Below, piece by piece: positions 20,488 to 30,708 of a DNA stretch of 64,000 bases. Numbering within the stretch: the first letter of the stretch is position 1; each line of letters begins with the position of its first letter. Origin of the DNA: Alphaproteobacteria bacterium. GTDB taxonomy: Bacteria; Myxococcota_A; UBA796; CAJQPC01. The translations under genes were made by a program, and so were the position numbers. The stretch covers positions 1,670,501 through 1,734,500 of the forward strand of contig JACKEV010000006.1 of the NCBI GenBank assembly GCA_020632795.1. Direction: 5' to 3'. The notes beneath the pieces were generated by a model that worked only from the letters and a program-made list of their open reading frames with translations, did no database searches and had not been told where the DNA came from.

Positions 20488-22032
20488 GTGCTGGCCCCCC
20501 TCCTCCTGCTGACCGCCTGCGACCCGCTAGGCCCTGGCCCGGGTGCCGACGACGTGCCGCTGGCCCAGGGGGTCGGTGCGCTGCGCATCGATCGCACCGA
20601 GCTGGACTTCGGCACCCTGGACGTGCTCACGGAGGGCGAGGCCGAGCAGGGGTTCACCGCCACCAACGTCGGGGACGGCGCCCTGGTGGTGGCCGGACTG
20701 AGCTGGGTCGTGGGCAGCGAGGCGTTCACCTCCGACGCCCCCGCGCTCGTGGAGCTGTCCCCCAATGAGTCCCTGGACGTCACGGTGCGCTTCGCGCCTG
20801 ACTCCGACGGCATGGAGCGCGCGCTGCTGTTCCCCAACGGCGCGATCCGCGTCGATCTGGCGGGCGTCGGGGAGGCGCCGGTCGCCCGGGTCGTGCCCGA
20901 CACCATCACCTTCGACCCCCTTGCGGTGGGGTGCGGCGCGGACGCCGACGTGGTTCTGCTCAACGACGGCTCCCTGCCGCTGGAGATCGATGGCATCTCC
21001 CTGGCCGGCAGCGCGGACTTCTCCCTCCCCTTCTCCTGGCCCGACGTGCTCGACCCGGGCGCGCAGGCCGCGCTCCGGGTCCACTTTGCGCCCACCGTGG
21101 GCGGCAGCCAGGCCGCGTCCGTGCAGGTCGCCTCCAACGACCCGGCCGCTCCCGTCGTGGACCTCGCGGTGTCCGGGCTGGGCGTGCCCGGCGGCCGGGT
21201 GGTCGAGACCTTCCCCAACCTCCCGGGAACCCAGGCGGATCTGCTCTTCGTCATCGACCCCTCTCCGCAGATGACCAGCCGCCTCACCGCCGCGCAGCAG
21301 GACACCGAGACCCTGTTCGAGATCCTCGACGCCGGTCGGGTGGACTGGTTCGTGGCGGTGACCTCGCCCTCCGCGAGCTGCTACACCACCGTCGACCCCT
21401 ACCTGCACGCGGGGCTCTATCGGAACTACGAGCCAGCGCTGCCCGCCCTGGCGCTGGCCTACGGCCTCAACCCGGGGCTCGACACGGTGTCGCCCACCCT
21501 GCTCCAGACCGCGTCCTCCACGCTGGACCGCACGGACCTCGGCGAGTGCCTGGAGGGCTTCCTGCGGCCGAACACGCAGCTCCACGTGGTGCTCATCACC
21601 GACCGCCCCGAGGCCTCACCCGACGGCACGGCGATCTACCTGGACGCCATCACCGGGCGGCTCGCGGACCCGCAGGATCTGGTGGTGTCTGCGGTCACGG
21701 GCGCGGGGGGCCGGTGCGCGGACGGCGGCAAGGCGCGCGAGGCCGCCCAGCTCACCGGCGGGGCGACGCTCGATCTCTGCGAGCAGGAGTGGGGCGACAT
21801 CTTCGAGGCGCTGGCCCGGGTGAGCGTCTCGTCCGCCGACGGCATGACCACGTACCCGCTGGAGGAGCGCCCGGTGATCGCCACCCTGGAGGTGCGCTAC
21901 GGCGGCCGCGCTCTCGGCGCGTGGAGCTACGATCCCGACGCCAACACGATCACCGTCGACGGCGCTGCGGACGACGTGCCGCTCGGTGAGACCATCACCG
22001 TGGAGTATCTGCTGGCCTCGGTCTGCGATTGA
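20488..22032 (+). CDS. ASH-domain (choice-of-anchor D) lipoprotein with a VWA-like region
   Basis: The 514-residue product begins with a short lipoprotein signal (Leu-Leu-Leu-Leu-Thr-Ala-Cys). Two ASPM-SPD-2-Hydin-like beta domains follow (about residues 30-230), each with the Leu-Asp-Phe-Gly or Ile-Thr-Phe-Asp opening and Asn-Asp-Gly pattern. A C-terminal region over about 250-440 begins Leu-Leu-Phe-Val-Ile-Asp-Pro-Ser and resembles a VWA fold, though the MIDAS is incomplete (Asp-Pro-Ser-Pro-Gln). It is probably a surface or periplasmic binding protein. The GTG start lacks a Shine-Dalgarno and may be leaderless. Confidence 0.7.
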   Translation: MLAPLLLLTACDPLGPGPGADDVPLAQGVGALRIDRTELDFGTLDVLTEGEAEQGFTATNVGDGALVVAGLSWVVGSEAFTSDAPALVELSPNESLDVTVRFAPDSDGMERALLFPNGAIRVDLAGVGEAPVARVVPDTITFDPLAVGCGADADVVLLNDGSLPLEIDGISLAGSADFSLPFSWPDVLDPGAQAALRVHFAPTVGGSQAASVQVASNDPAAPVVDLAVSGLGVPGGRVVETFPNLPGTQADLLFVIDPSPQMTSRLTAAQQDTETLFEILDAGRVDWFVAVTSPSASCYTTVDPYLHAGLYRNYEPALPALALAYGLNPGLDTVSPTLLQTASSTLDRTDLGECLEGFLRPNTQLHVVLITDRPEASPDGTAIYLDAITGRLADPQDLVVSAVTGAGGRCADGGKAREAAQLTGGATLDLCEQEWGDIFEALARVSVSSADGMTTYPLEERPVIATLEVRYGGRALGAWSYDPDANTITVDGAADDVPLGETITVEYLLASVCD

Positions 22033-22057
22033 CCCCGCCTGCCGGCGCCCGGCGGGG
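22033..22057 (+). terminator. Hairpin after the ASH lipoprotein gene
   Basis: CCCCGCC (22033-22039) pairs with GGCGGGG (22051-22057) around an 11-base loop, directly after the stop. There is no T tract, so it is a weak terminator or a message-stabilising hairpin. Confidence 0.35.
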
Positions 22058-22179
22058 CGTCCCGGAGGTCACCCCGGCGCCCGGAGGTGGCGCCGTGCGG
22101 TGGCCCCGCTCGGGGTTACAGTGGCTTTGTTCCTGTCTGTTCGGCCCCTCCATGTGCGCTGGCGCGCAGAGGGATCCGC

Positions 22180-22185
22180 TAGAAT
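22180..22185 (+). promoter_or_regulatory. Candidate -10 element for the kinase gene
   Basis: TAGAAT lies about 28 bases before the TTG start; the -35 region is poor. The start would be near 22192. Confidence 0.35.
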
Positions 22186-22212
22186 GGAGCTGATTCTCCC
22201 CGGAGCCATGCG

Positions 22213-23241
22213 TTGAAGGATCAATTCAAACAGATTCACCCGGACGCATTCTTCCTGGATCCGGATGATCCAACAGCGATCTCGGAGTACCTGCTCGCCC
22301 AGGGATGGCGCGACGCCGATGACCCGGTCGTGGCCGTGTCGTCCATCGGTGAAGGCAACATGAACCTCGTGGTGCGCGTGCGCACCGACGTCCGCAAGCT
22401 GGTGCTCAAGCAGTCCCGGCCATGGATGGAGAGCCACCCCGAGCTGCCCGCGCCCTCCAACCGGGTGCTGGTCGAGGCGCGCTTCTACGAGGTCTCTGCG
22501 AAGGACGCCATGCTGGAGGAGATCCACCCCACGGTGGTCGGGGTCGACGTGACCTCCAGCCTCATGGTGACCGAGGACATGGGGGAGGTCGTCGACTACT
22601 ACGACCTCTACGCGGGCGCCCGGCTCACGCGGGGCGAGCTGGGCGAGCTGGTGGACTACCTGGCCGCACTCCATGCCATGACGCCGGCGCCCGATCCGAT
22701 GCTCCGCAACGACGCGATGCGGGAGATGAACCACGAGCAGTCGTTCACGCTCCCGCTCCGAGAGGACAACGGCCTCGCGCTGGACCTGTTCACCGAGGGG
22801 CTCGCCCAGGAGGCCGAGCGCCTGCGGGGCAACCAGGAGCTGGTGGCGGCCGTCCAGAACCTCGGCGAGCGCTACCTGGCCGCGGGTGAGCGGCTGGTCC
22901 ACGGGGACTACTACCCGGGGAGCTGGGTCCGGGGGCACGACGGCCTGCGGGTGCTCGACGCGGAGTGCGCCTTTTTGGGGCCGCCGGAGTACGACGTCGG
23001 CGTGATGATCGGCCACATGGTCCTCACCAGCCAGCCGTCGCCGGTGCGGGTGCTCGACGAGTACGAGGGCCCCGAAGGCTTCGAGCCCAAGCTGGCGATG
23101 GGATTCGCGGGGGTCGAGGTCATCCGGCGGCTGCTGGGCGTCAACCAGCTCCCGCTCCAGCTCGGCCTCCGCCAGAAGCGGCTCATGCTCATCATGGCGA
23201 CCGAGCTGATCCTCCGCCCGGATCCTGGGCTTCTGCAGTAG
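22213..23241 (+). CDS. APH-fold kinase, 5-methylthioribose kinase-like
   Basis: The 342-residue protein has the APH/MtnK kinase core: an Ile-Gly-Glu-Gly-Asn-Met-Asn nucleotide loop, a Lys in Leu-Val-Leu-Lys-Gln, the catalytic segment His-Gly-Asp-Tyr-Tyr-Pro-Gly-Ser, and Leu-Asp-Ala-Glu-Cys-Ala-Phe-Leu-Gly-Pro-Pro-Glu-Tyr-Asp-Val-Gly. Gly-Ser after His-Gly-Asp and the Glu-x-Ala-Phe-x-Gly-Pro block resemble methylthioribose kinase (methionine salvage) more than aminoglycoside kinases. The substrate is not certain. The start is TTG with GGAG upstream; a two-codon ATG-CGT-TGA overlaps it. Its 3' end overlaps the convergent glycosyltransferase gene by 50 bases. Confidence 0.72.
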   Translation: MKDQFKQIHPDAFFLDPDDPTAISEYLLAQGWRDADDPVVAVSSIGEGNMNLVVRVRTDVRKLVLKQSRPWMESHPELPAPSNRVLVEARFYEVSAKDAMLEEIHPTVVGVDVTSSLMVTEDMGEVVDYYDLYAGARLTRGELGELVDYLAALHAMTPAPDPMLRNDAMREMNHEQSFTLPLREDNGLALDLFTEGLAQEAERLRGNQELVAAVQNLGERYLAAGERLVHGDYYPGSWVRGHDGLRVLDAECAFLGPPEYDVGVMIGHMVLTSQPSPVRVLDEYEGPEGFEPKLAMGFAGVEVIRRLLGVNQLPLQLGLRQKRLMLIMATELILRPDPGLLQ

Positions 23242-24508
23242 CCCAGGCGGCCCGGGCCCACCCCAGCAGCGCGAGCACGCCGAGCTGCACGCCGATCCGG
23301 TGGTCCAGCAAGGCTGTGCTGGCTTCGAACTGGAGCTGGGTGAAGGGCCCGCTGAACAGCGCGCTGACGTAGATCGCCGCCGACCACAACAGCAGCGGCC
23401 CGCCGTCCAGTGCGCGGCCGCCCCGGCCCTCCACGTGGTGGCTCCACACCACCGCCAGGGGGAGCAGCATGAGCATCAGGTCGTAGGCGAACAGGTGGAC
23501 CGAGACCAGCAGCCCCATCGCCAGCGAGGCGGCCAGCCGCAGGTCCCACGCCCGCGCGCCGGGCGTCCACGGGGCCCTCCACCACGCCAGCGCCAGCCCC
23601 GCCATGCCGGTGACCGTCAGGGCCCACCCCAGCGGCCCGGCCAGCCCGGGGGCGACGCCGTCCAGCGCGAGCAGCGCGAACTCGTAGAGGCTGTAGAGGG
23701 AGAACGACGAGAGGTTCTGGTAGCGCACGAAGTCGAACAGGACGTCCCGGAACGCCCACCACGCCGGGAAGGCGTCGGGGCTCAAGACCTGGGTGAAGCC
23801 CAGCCACGCGGCCAGCCCTGCGGCCCCGCCCGCGATGGCCCGCCACCGCCGGGCCGCGAGCAGGACCACCACCCAGCCCAGGGCGAGCTGCGGCTTGAAG
23901 ACCAGCAGCGACAGAGCCAGCCCGGCCTGGGCGTCCCGCCCCCGCCGAAGCAGGATGAAGGTCAGCGTCCAGATCCCCAGCGCCAACGCGCTGGCTTGTC
24001 CGGTGATGATCCACAAGAGCGTGGGGTAGAAGATGAGCGCCGCCCGCGCCAGCCGGCGGAGGGGCACGGCCTGGAGAGGCGGCAGCGCAGCCCGCAGCCC
24101 CCGAATCGAGGCCCCCAGCGCGGCGAACCCGAGCCCCCACCACGCCAGCAGCCCGACCAGGTAGGGCCCCACCGCGAACGGCGCGTAGAGCACCGCCGCC
24201 GAGGGCGGGTTCAGGTAACGCTGGACGTGCTGGGTTTGCGCCGGCGCCATCACGTCCCACTGGAACGCCGTCTGGGCGGCGAAGTCGTAGACCTCGGGCA
24301 GCCGGCCCTCCACCAGGAAGCGGCCGCCGGTGTAGAAGGCCAGGAAGTCCACGCCCACGACGGTGCCGGTGATGTCGGTCAGGCCGGGGCCGACGAGGAC
24401 CGTCACCAGCCACCCCGCCAGGAGCATCCCCGCGATAAGCGTCGGGTGGTTCCAGCAGCGCTCCGGGGTCAGCCAGTCGAGCGCCCGGCGCAGCAGCGGT
24501 TGGACCAT
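23192..24508 (-). CDS. GT87/DUF2029-like membrane glycosyltransferase
   Basis: Starting at the ATG at 24508 the protein has 438 residues and about ten membrane segments. An early periplasmic loop carries Gly-Val-Asp-Phe-Leu-Ala-Phe-Tyr-Thr-Gly-Gly (the acidic catalytic-site region of polyprenol-sugar-dependent GT-C enzymes), followed by Tyr-Leu-Asn-Pro-Pro and an Ala-Pro-Phe-Ala helix, as in GT87 mannosyltransferases. It probably transfers a sugar from a lipid-linked donor on the periplasmic face. The frame is open 20 codons further upstream, but those residues look non-coding. It follows the VWA operon by 16 bases and may belong to it. Confidence 0.75.
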   Translation of the reverse strand: MVQPLLRRALDWLTPERCWNHPTLIAGMLLAGWLVTVLVGPGLTDITGTVVGVDFLAFYTGGRFLVEGRLPEVYDFAAQTAFQWDVMAPAQTQHVQRYLNPPSAAVLYAPFAVGPYLVGLLAWWGLGFAALGASIRGLRAALPPLQAVPLRRLARAALIFYPTLLWIITGQASALALGIWTLTFILLRRGRDAQAGLALSLLVFKPQLALGWVVVLLAARRWRAIAGGAAGLAAWLGFTQVLSPDAFPAWWAFRDVLFDFVRYQNLSSFSLYSLYEFALLALDGVAPGLAGPLGWALTVTGMAGLALAWWRAPWTPGARAWDLRLAASLAMGLLVSVHLFAYDLMLMLLPLAVVWSHHVEGRGGRALDGGPLLLWSAAIYVSALFSGPFTQLQFEASTALLDHRIGVQLGVLALLGWARAAWATAEAQDPGGGSARSP

Positions 24509-24524
24509 GCCGCCGAGCGTAACC

Positions 24525-27086
24525 CTAGGCCGCGCGTCGCGCCCACCGGAGCCGCCGCGCCGCGACATCCAGCACCAGCGACGCCAGGGCCAGCCAGACG
24601 AACCAGGGCCAGGCGTCCAGCTCGTCGATGCGCGTCCGCACGCCCTCGCGGAAGAGGGCCGCTGGCTCGGGCAGCACGCTCCCCTGCCCCGCCGCCGCGA
24701 TGTCCTCCAAAGCGTTGAGGTCCATCAGCTCCCCGGACAGCTCGCGGGGAACCGGCGGCGCGGCCTGCCCCTGGACCACGCCCGCCGGGGTCCCCTCGCC
24801 CGCCTCGACGGTGGCGGTCACGAGCAGCGGTCCGTCCCAGGGCGCGCGGCCGACGTAGCGACCCGGCGCCTCCTCGACCAGGGTGTAGGTCTGCTCGCTG
24901 GAGTCTCCGCGCACCTTGAGGGTAGGCGCCAGCTCCTCGCGGGGCGAGCCCATCGCGTCCAGCGCCAGCAGGGTGACGCTCAGGCCGCTGTCCTGCGCGT
25001 CGAGGCGAAGCTCCAGCTCATCGGAGGGTGGGCGGCGGCGCACCGCCTTGATCAGCGCCTCCAGCCACTCGGCGTGGGGTCCCCACTCCATCCAGCGCGC
25101 CCCCCATCCGCCGCCGAGCTGGGACGTGAACACCGTGGCAGACCCCAGGCCGTAGCGCCAGGACGCCAGCAGGGGCCGGGAGCGGTCCCCCATGACCAGC
25201 CCCAGCTCGGCGGTGGTCTTGGCCCGAGCCTCGTTGTGGCCCGCGAGCGTGGGCGCGGTGGTCCAGTCAACGGCGCCGGCCAGGGCGCTGCCCGGAATCG
25301 GGCGCACGGTCTCGTCCTGCTCGATGGCGTTCTTGCGGAGCAGCATCATCGTCTCGTCGACGAAGATGCGCGGGATGTCGGACAGGGTCTCGGTGTAGTA
25401 CGCCCGACCGTGGCCCAGCTCGGCGACCTTCTGAAGCTCCTTGGTGTTGGCCTCCGCAGACAGCGCCACGGTGGACACCGTGACCTTCGACTTGCCGATC
25501 TTCTCGAGCAGGCTGAGGTTCTGGTTGTATCGGGTCACGCCGGTGCCGTCGGTCAGCAGGATGACGTGCTTGAGCACCGCGTCGGTGGCGGCCAGGGCCT
25601 CGAAGGCCTCGCCCAGCGCCGGGTAGATGCGGGTGCCGCCGGCCACGCTCAGGCGACGCATGGCCGCGCTGACGGCGTCGGGGTTGCGGGCCCGGGTCAT
25701 GGGCACGACCCAGCGGAAGTCGTCGGCGAAGGCCAGCACGCCCAGGCGCGCCTCCGGCGGCAGCATCGCCACGCTGGCGTCGATCGCGGCGATGGCCAGC
25801 TCCAGCTTGCGCTCCCGGGCCATCGAGTCGGAGCGGTCGAGCACGTAGACCACGGCGAGGGGCGGGGGTTCCCGCTCCCGGCGGTCCGGGAAGACCACCG
25901 GCAGCGTGCGGTTGAGCGCCGTCATCCAGGGCGCCTCCACCCCCAGGCCCTTGGGGCCGCCCGCCAGGATGAGGTCACCGCCGTCGTCCCGCACCCAGTT
26001 CTGGAGCCAGCGGGGCCGCGACTCCGGCCAGTCGTCCATCTCGGGACCGAGCACGACGAAGGCCGCGCCCTCGGGCAGGCTGCTGGGCCACGCCTCAGCG
26101 ACCCGGGCGCTCAGGCCCCGACGTCGGAGCTGTTCGGCCAACGGCGCGGCGTGCTCGCCGTGCAGGACGACCGGGCCCTCGCCGGTGGTCACCATCCAGC
26201 CGCCCCGGCGGTCGTCCTGGGGCCAGGCGTCCTCGGCGACGCGGACCTCGACGCGGTGGGTGCCCGCGCGGGGCGCGGTGAAGGGGAGCGTCACCTCCTG
26301 CGTCCCGGCGCGGAGCTGCGCGCTGACGGTGGCCAGCGGCTGCTCCTCCAGCATCAGCGCCACGGCGACCTCGGCGGGCCCGGAGCTGTGCAGGGTGACG
26401 ACCGCCTCGGCGGGCTTGCCCGCGCGCACGCCCAGCGGGAGGGACAGATCGGTGAACCCGCGGTTGATCTGGGGCACTGCCGGGGGCACCGGATAGACCC
26501 GCGCTCCCGCGCCAGCCGCCGCAGCGGCGACCGCCACGGCCCGCTCCACCCCCAGGGCCCCCTCGGTGTCGGCGCCGTCGGAGAGCAGCAACACCCGGCG
26601 GGATCGGGCGGGGGGGGCTGCTGCCAGCGCCAGCTCGATCAGCGCGGCCACGTCGGTGCCGGCCTGAGGCGCGGCCGGCTCGGGCAGCCCGTCGAGGGCC
26701 GCAGACGCGCCGAGGCCCACGGTGCGGATCTCGACGCCGCCGGGAGCCGCCGCGCGGTACTGGTCCGCCAGGGCCATCACGTCGGCGAGGCGCTCAGGGG
26801 TCATCGACGCGGAGAGGTCCGCCGCGACCACCAGGGAGAGGTCCGGCGGACGACGCTGCACGAAGGGCTGGGCCACCGCCACGATGAGCGCGCTCAGGGT
26901 GACGATGCGCCCCAGCAGGGTCACCATGTTCCGCAGCCGGTCCGGGATCGAGGCCCGCCCGGGCAGCAGCAGGACGAGCAGCGGCGGCACCAGCAACAGC
27001 CACAGCAGCTCGGGCTGCCTGAAGAGGATGGGGTCGCCGTTGAACAGCGCCGCCGGGACCTCCAGGATGACGGGGGAGGCGTCCAT
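24525..27086 (-). CDS. Large VWA membrane protein of the second MoxR operon
   Basis: The 853-residue protein has two N-terminal membrane segments with a Bat-like Pro-Glu-Leu-Leu-Trp-Leu-Leu opening. A first VWA-like fold follows (Ala-Asp-Leu-Ser-Ala-Ser-Met near 80), then beta-sandwich segments and a glutamine-amidotransferase-like region. A second VWA domain with full MIDAS follows (Val-Leu-Asp-Arg-Ser-Asp-Ser-Met, and Leu-Leu-Thr-Asp-Gly-Thr-Gly). One membrane segment and Arg-rich tail close the protein. Such proteins recur next to DUF58 and MoxR genes in myxobacteria and planctomycetes. It overlaps the preceding gene by one base. Confidence 0.8.
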   Translation of the reverse strand: MDASPVILEVPAALFNGDPILFRQPELLWLLLVPPLLVLLLPGRASIPDRLRNMVTLLGRIVTLSALIVAVAQPFVQRRPPDLSLVVAADLSASMTPERLADVMALADQYRAAAPGGVEIRTVGLGASAALDGLPEPAAPQAGTDVAALIELALAAAPPARSRRVLLLSDGADTEGALGVERAVAVAAAAAGAGARVYPVPPAVPQINRGFTDLSLPLGVRAGKPAEAVVTLHSSGPAEVAVALMLEEQPLATVSAQLRAGTQEVTLPFTAPRAGTHRVEVRVAEDAWPQDDRRGGWMVTTGEGPVVLHGEHAAPLAEQLRRRGLSARVAEAWPSSLPEGAAFVVLGPEMDDWPESRPRWLQNWVRDDGGDLILAGGPKGLGVEAPWMTALNRTLPVVFPDRREREPPPLAVVYVLDRSDSMARERKLELAIAAIDASVAMLPPEARLGVLAFADDFRWVVPMTRARNPDAVSAAMRRLSVAGGTRIYPALGEAFEALAATDAVLKHVILLTDGTGVTRYNQNLSLLEKIGKSKVTVSTVALSAEANTKELQKVAELGHGRAYYTETLSDIPRIFVDETMMLLRKNAIEQDETVRPIPGSALAGAVDWTTAPTLAGHNEARAKTTAELGLVMGDRSRPLLASWRYGLGSATVFTSQLGGGWGARWMEWGPHAEWLEALIKAVRRRPPSDELELRLDAQDSGLSVTLLALDAMGSPREELAPTLKVRGDSSEQTYTLVEEAPGRYVGRAPWDGPLLVTATVEAGEGTPAGVVQGQAAPPVPRELSGELMDLNALEDIAAAGQGSVLPEPAALFREGVRTRIDELDAWPWFVWLALASLVLDVAARRLRWARRAA

Positions 27087-28813
27087 CAGCGCACCAGGAA
27101 CTCAACGAGCAGCGCCGCCGCCGCCGCGAGCAGCAGGACCACGAAGCGCGGGGTCTCCTGCTCCCCGGGAGCCGGGCCGTCCGAGGCGGCCGCCACGGCC
27201 GCGCCGACGCCACCGCGGGCGTGCTCGGCCGGGTCTGCGTTCACCACGACCATGCGCGCGCCCTCGGCGTCCTCCACGCCGTAGACCCCCGGGGTCAGGC
27301 CCGTGAGCCGGGAGATGCCCGGGGCGAAGGACTGCTGCCCCTCGCCGTCGAGCTGCTCCACGCGGACCGGGCCGCTGGGGGACACCGGGATCCCGCCGCC
27401 CGGGGTGAACGCGGGCTCAGGAGCCTCCCCCACCGCGTCCTGGCGGGCCCACATCACCAGGTTGTAGACGAGCTGAGGGAACGCGATGGTCAGCGGCAGG
27501 TCGGACCGCGTCAGGTCGAACCCGATCACCAGCGCGCGGGGCGCCTGGTCGATGACCGCGATGGCCGGCCCCTCCTCGATGGAGGCGAGCACGCGCGCGG
27601 GCCGGGGCAGGGAGAGCACCGAGGCCTCGTCCACAGAGAGGTGCCGCAGCGACACGTTGCGCAGCAGGCGGTGGGAGAAGTCCCAGGTCACGAAGCCCGG
27701 CTCGACCACCCGGGCCGTGGGGGGCAGCGGTCCGGCCCCCTCGGGGGGGTCGATGTACACGGCCGCCGCGGTCGGGGGCCGCGAGGGCGCCACCCGGTCG
27801 AAGATGACGAGGTCGATGTCCCCCGGCGCCGCGCGCCAGGCCGCAGACGACACCCGCCGCACCCGCAATCCGGGCATCAGCCGCAGCATGTCCTCCAGGT
27901 AGCGGTTGCCGTCGCTGACCAGCCACACCTCGGCCCGGCGGAGCCCTGGGAGCAGGCCGAAGGCCCGGTCGTTGTCGGGCAGAACGTCGTCTGCGCTCGC
28001 GAGCCGCGCCTCGATCCAGCGCCCCTCGACCGGCTCCATGCGGTACGTCCGCCGCAGCACCTGCCCTGGCTCCAGTGTGAGGGTCTCCTCCCCCAGGATG
28101 GACTCGCCGGTCTCCAGGCGCAGCGAGGGGCTGGCGGGGGCGCCGCTGTGGTTGCTGACCTGCACGGTCACCGCGTACTCCGGCGGCAGCCCCGGCCCGG
28201 CGGTCACCACCACCTCGTCCACCGACAGGTCCGGGCCGGCCGGGCCGACCAGCCGCAGCTCGGCGTCCACGCCGTCGGGCAGGGGTCCGTCGCTCAGGAC
28301 CACCGGCGTGTACCCCAGGCTCTCCGCCAGCGCGACGGCCTGCGGCACGCTGCCCTGCCCCCAGCCGGCCTCCAGGCGCGCGAGACCCGCCAGGCGCGCG
28401 GCGCTGCGGGCGCCCGGCTCGACGAGCAGCGCGGGGCTGTCCCCCGCCAGGATGACCCCCATGCCCTCCGCGTCGATGACCGCGCGGGCCGCGTCCATCC
28501 GACCGGCCGCCCGCATCGAGGCCGAGCCGTCCACCACCGCCACGCGGGGCCCCTCGGCGCTGGAGGCCTGGGCGTCCGGGGTCTCCGGCGCCACCAGGGC
28601 CGCGCAAGCCAGGCCCGCCGCGATGAGCTGGAGCGCCAGGGCCACCAGCCGGCGCCAGATGGGGTTCACCCGCCGGTGAAGCTCCGCCTTCCAGGGCGCG
28701 AGAGAGGGCACCACCACGCGCCGAGCCCGCTGCCGCACCAGAAACAGCAGCAGCAGCACCGCCGCGACCACGGCGAACGCCCCCAGGGCCTGCAGGGTGG
28801 TCAGCAGAGGCAT
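27086..28813 (-). CDS. BatA-N-like membrane protein with CARDB-like domain
   Basis: The 575-residue protein has two N-terminal membrane segments (BatA-type N-terminus) and a degenerate VWA-like region (Val-Val-Asp-Gly-Ser-Ala-Ser-Met near 90). A CARDB-like beta-sandwich over about 195-285 (Val-Gln-Val-Ser-Asn-His-Ser-Gly) follows, then an alpha/beta region, and a final membrane segment ends at the very C-terminus (Leu-Leu-Val-Glu-Phe-Leu-Val-Arg). It overlaps the DUF58 gene by one base. It is probably the membrane partner of the larger VWA protein encoded next. Confidence 0.75.
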   Translation of the reverse strand: MPLLTTLQALGAFAVVAAVLLLLFLVRQRARRVVVPSLAPWKAELHRRVNPIWRRLVALALQLIAAGLACAALVAPETPDAQASSAEGPRVAVVDGSASMRAAGRMDAARAVIDAEGMGVILAGDSPALLVEPGARSAARLAGLARLEAGWGQGSVPQAVALAESLGYTPVVLSDGPLPDGVDAELRLVGPAGPDLSVDEVVVTAGPGLPPEYAVTVQVSNHSGAPASPSLRLETGESILGEETLTLEPGQVLRRTYRMEPVEGRWIEARLASADDVLPDNDRAFGLLPGLRRAEVWLVSDGNRYLEDMLRLMPGLRVRRVSSAAWRAAPGDIDLVIFDRVAPSRPPTAAAVYIDPPEGAGPLPPTARVVEPGFVTWDFSHRLLRNVSLRHLSVDEASVLSLPRPARVLASIEEGPAIAVIDQAPRALVIGFDLTRSDLPLTIAFPQLVYNLVMWARQDAVGEAPEPAFTPGGGIPVSPSGPVRVEQLDGEGQQSFAPGISRLTGLTPGVYGVEDAEGARMVVVNADPAEHARGGVGAAVAAASDGPAPGEQETPRFVVLLLAAAAALLVEFLVR

Positions 28814-29706
28814 CAGCGCAACAGCCCCCGGGTGCGGAACAGGGTCAGGACGAGGTGCTCAAGGTCCGTGGGGTCGCCGGTGACCGTGCGCACCAGGGGC
28901 ACGCCCCGGCGCCGACAGAAGGTCTCGATCGCCTCCCAGGAGACCAGGCTGCGGGCCCGCACGGCTTCGACCTCGGCGCGGGTGACCCCTCGAAGGATCT
29001 CGCCGGTCTCGCCGTCTACCAGATCGAAGCGGTCTCCCTTCAAGGGCAGGCTCAGCTCACCAGGCGCGCGGAGGGCGACCACGCCGACGTCATAGCGCTG
29101 GTGGAGCAGCAGGTCCACCGCCGCCTTGAAGCCCTCGTCCGGCAGGTCGCTGATCAACACCGCCACGCCCCGGGACGGGGAGAGCTGCACGAAGCGCCGC
29201 ACCGCCGCCGGGATGTCGGTCCCCGGCTCCAGCGTGGTCTCGGCCAGGTACCGCCACACCCGCACCACCTCCGCCCGCTTGCGGGCCGGGACCAGGGGGC
29301 GCCCCAGGGTGGTGGAGAAGGGCCACACGCGCACCTGATCGAGGTTGGAGAGGGCCACATACGCCAGCGCGGTGGCCACCGACCGGGCCACGTCCGCCTT
29401 GGGATCGGCGCTCGGCGCGCCCCCCACGTCCAGCTCCATCGAGCGGGACAGGTCCACCAGCAGGTGGACGTTCAGCTCGGTCTCCTCCTCGGACAGCCGG
29501 ATCATGAGCTGGTCGAGGCGTCCGTACAGCGTCCAGTCGACGTACTTGAGGTCGTCGCCCGGGGTGTAGGCCCGATGGTCAGCGAAGTCGATGCCCGCGC
29601 CGAGCCGACGGGAGCGGGTGCGCGCCGCGAAGCGCCCGGGGTGCACCCGCCGCGTCGCGACCCGCAGCAGCTCCAGCTTGGCCAGCAGCTCGGGGGACAG
29701 ATCCAC
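28813..29706 (-). CDS. DUF58 family protein of the second MoxR operon
   Basis: The 297-residue protein carries the DUF58 hallmark Gly-Ile-Asp-Phe-Ala-Asp-His-Arg-Ala-Tyr, Gly-Asp-Asp-Leu-Lys and Asp-Trp-Thr-Leu-Tyr-Gly-Arg (about residues 30-62), then a VWA-like strand Leu-Val-Asp-Leu-Ser-Arg-Ser-Met. It follows moxR by 6 bases. It is clearly a different subfamily from the copy at 6376-7242, so the two operons are not a recent duplication. Confidence 0.9.
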   Translation of the reverse strand: MDLSPELLAKLELLRVATRRVHPGRFAARTRSRRLGAGIDFADHRAYTPGDDLKYVDWTLYGRLDQLMIRLSEEETELNVHLLVDLSRSMELDVGGAPSADPKADVARSVATALAYVALSNLDQVRVWPFSTTLGRPLVPARKRAEVVRVWRYLAETTLEPGTDIPAAVRRFVQLSPSRGVAVLISDLPDEGFKAAVDLLLHQRYDVGVVALRAPGELSLPLKGDRFDLVDGETGEILRGVTRAEVEAVRARSLVSWEAIETFCRRRGVPLVRTVTGDPTDLEHLVLTLFRTRGLLR

Positions 29707-29712
29707 GGTCGC

Positions 29713-30704
<992 letters not shown>

Positions 30705-30708
<4 letters not shown>

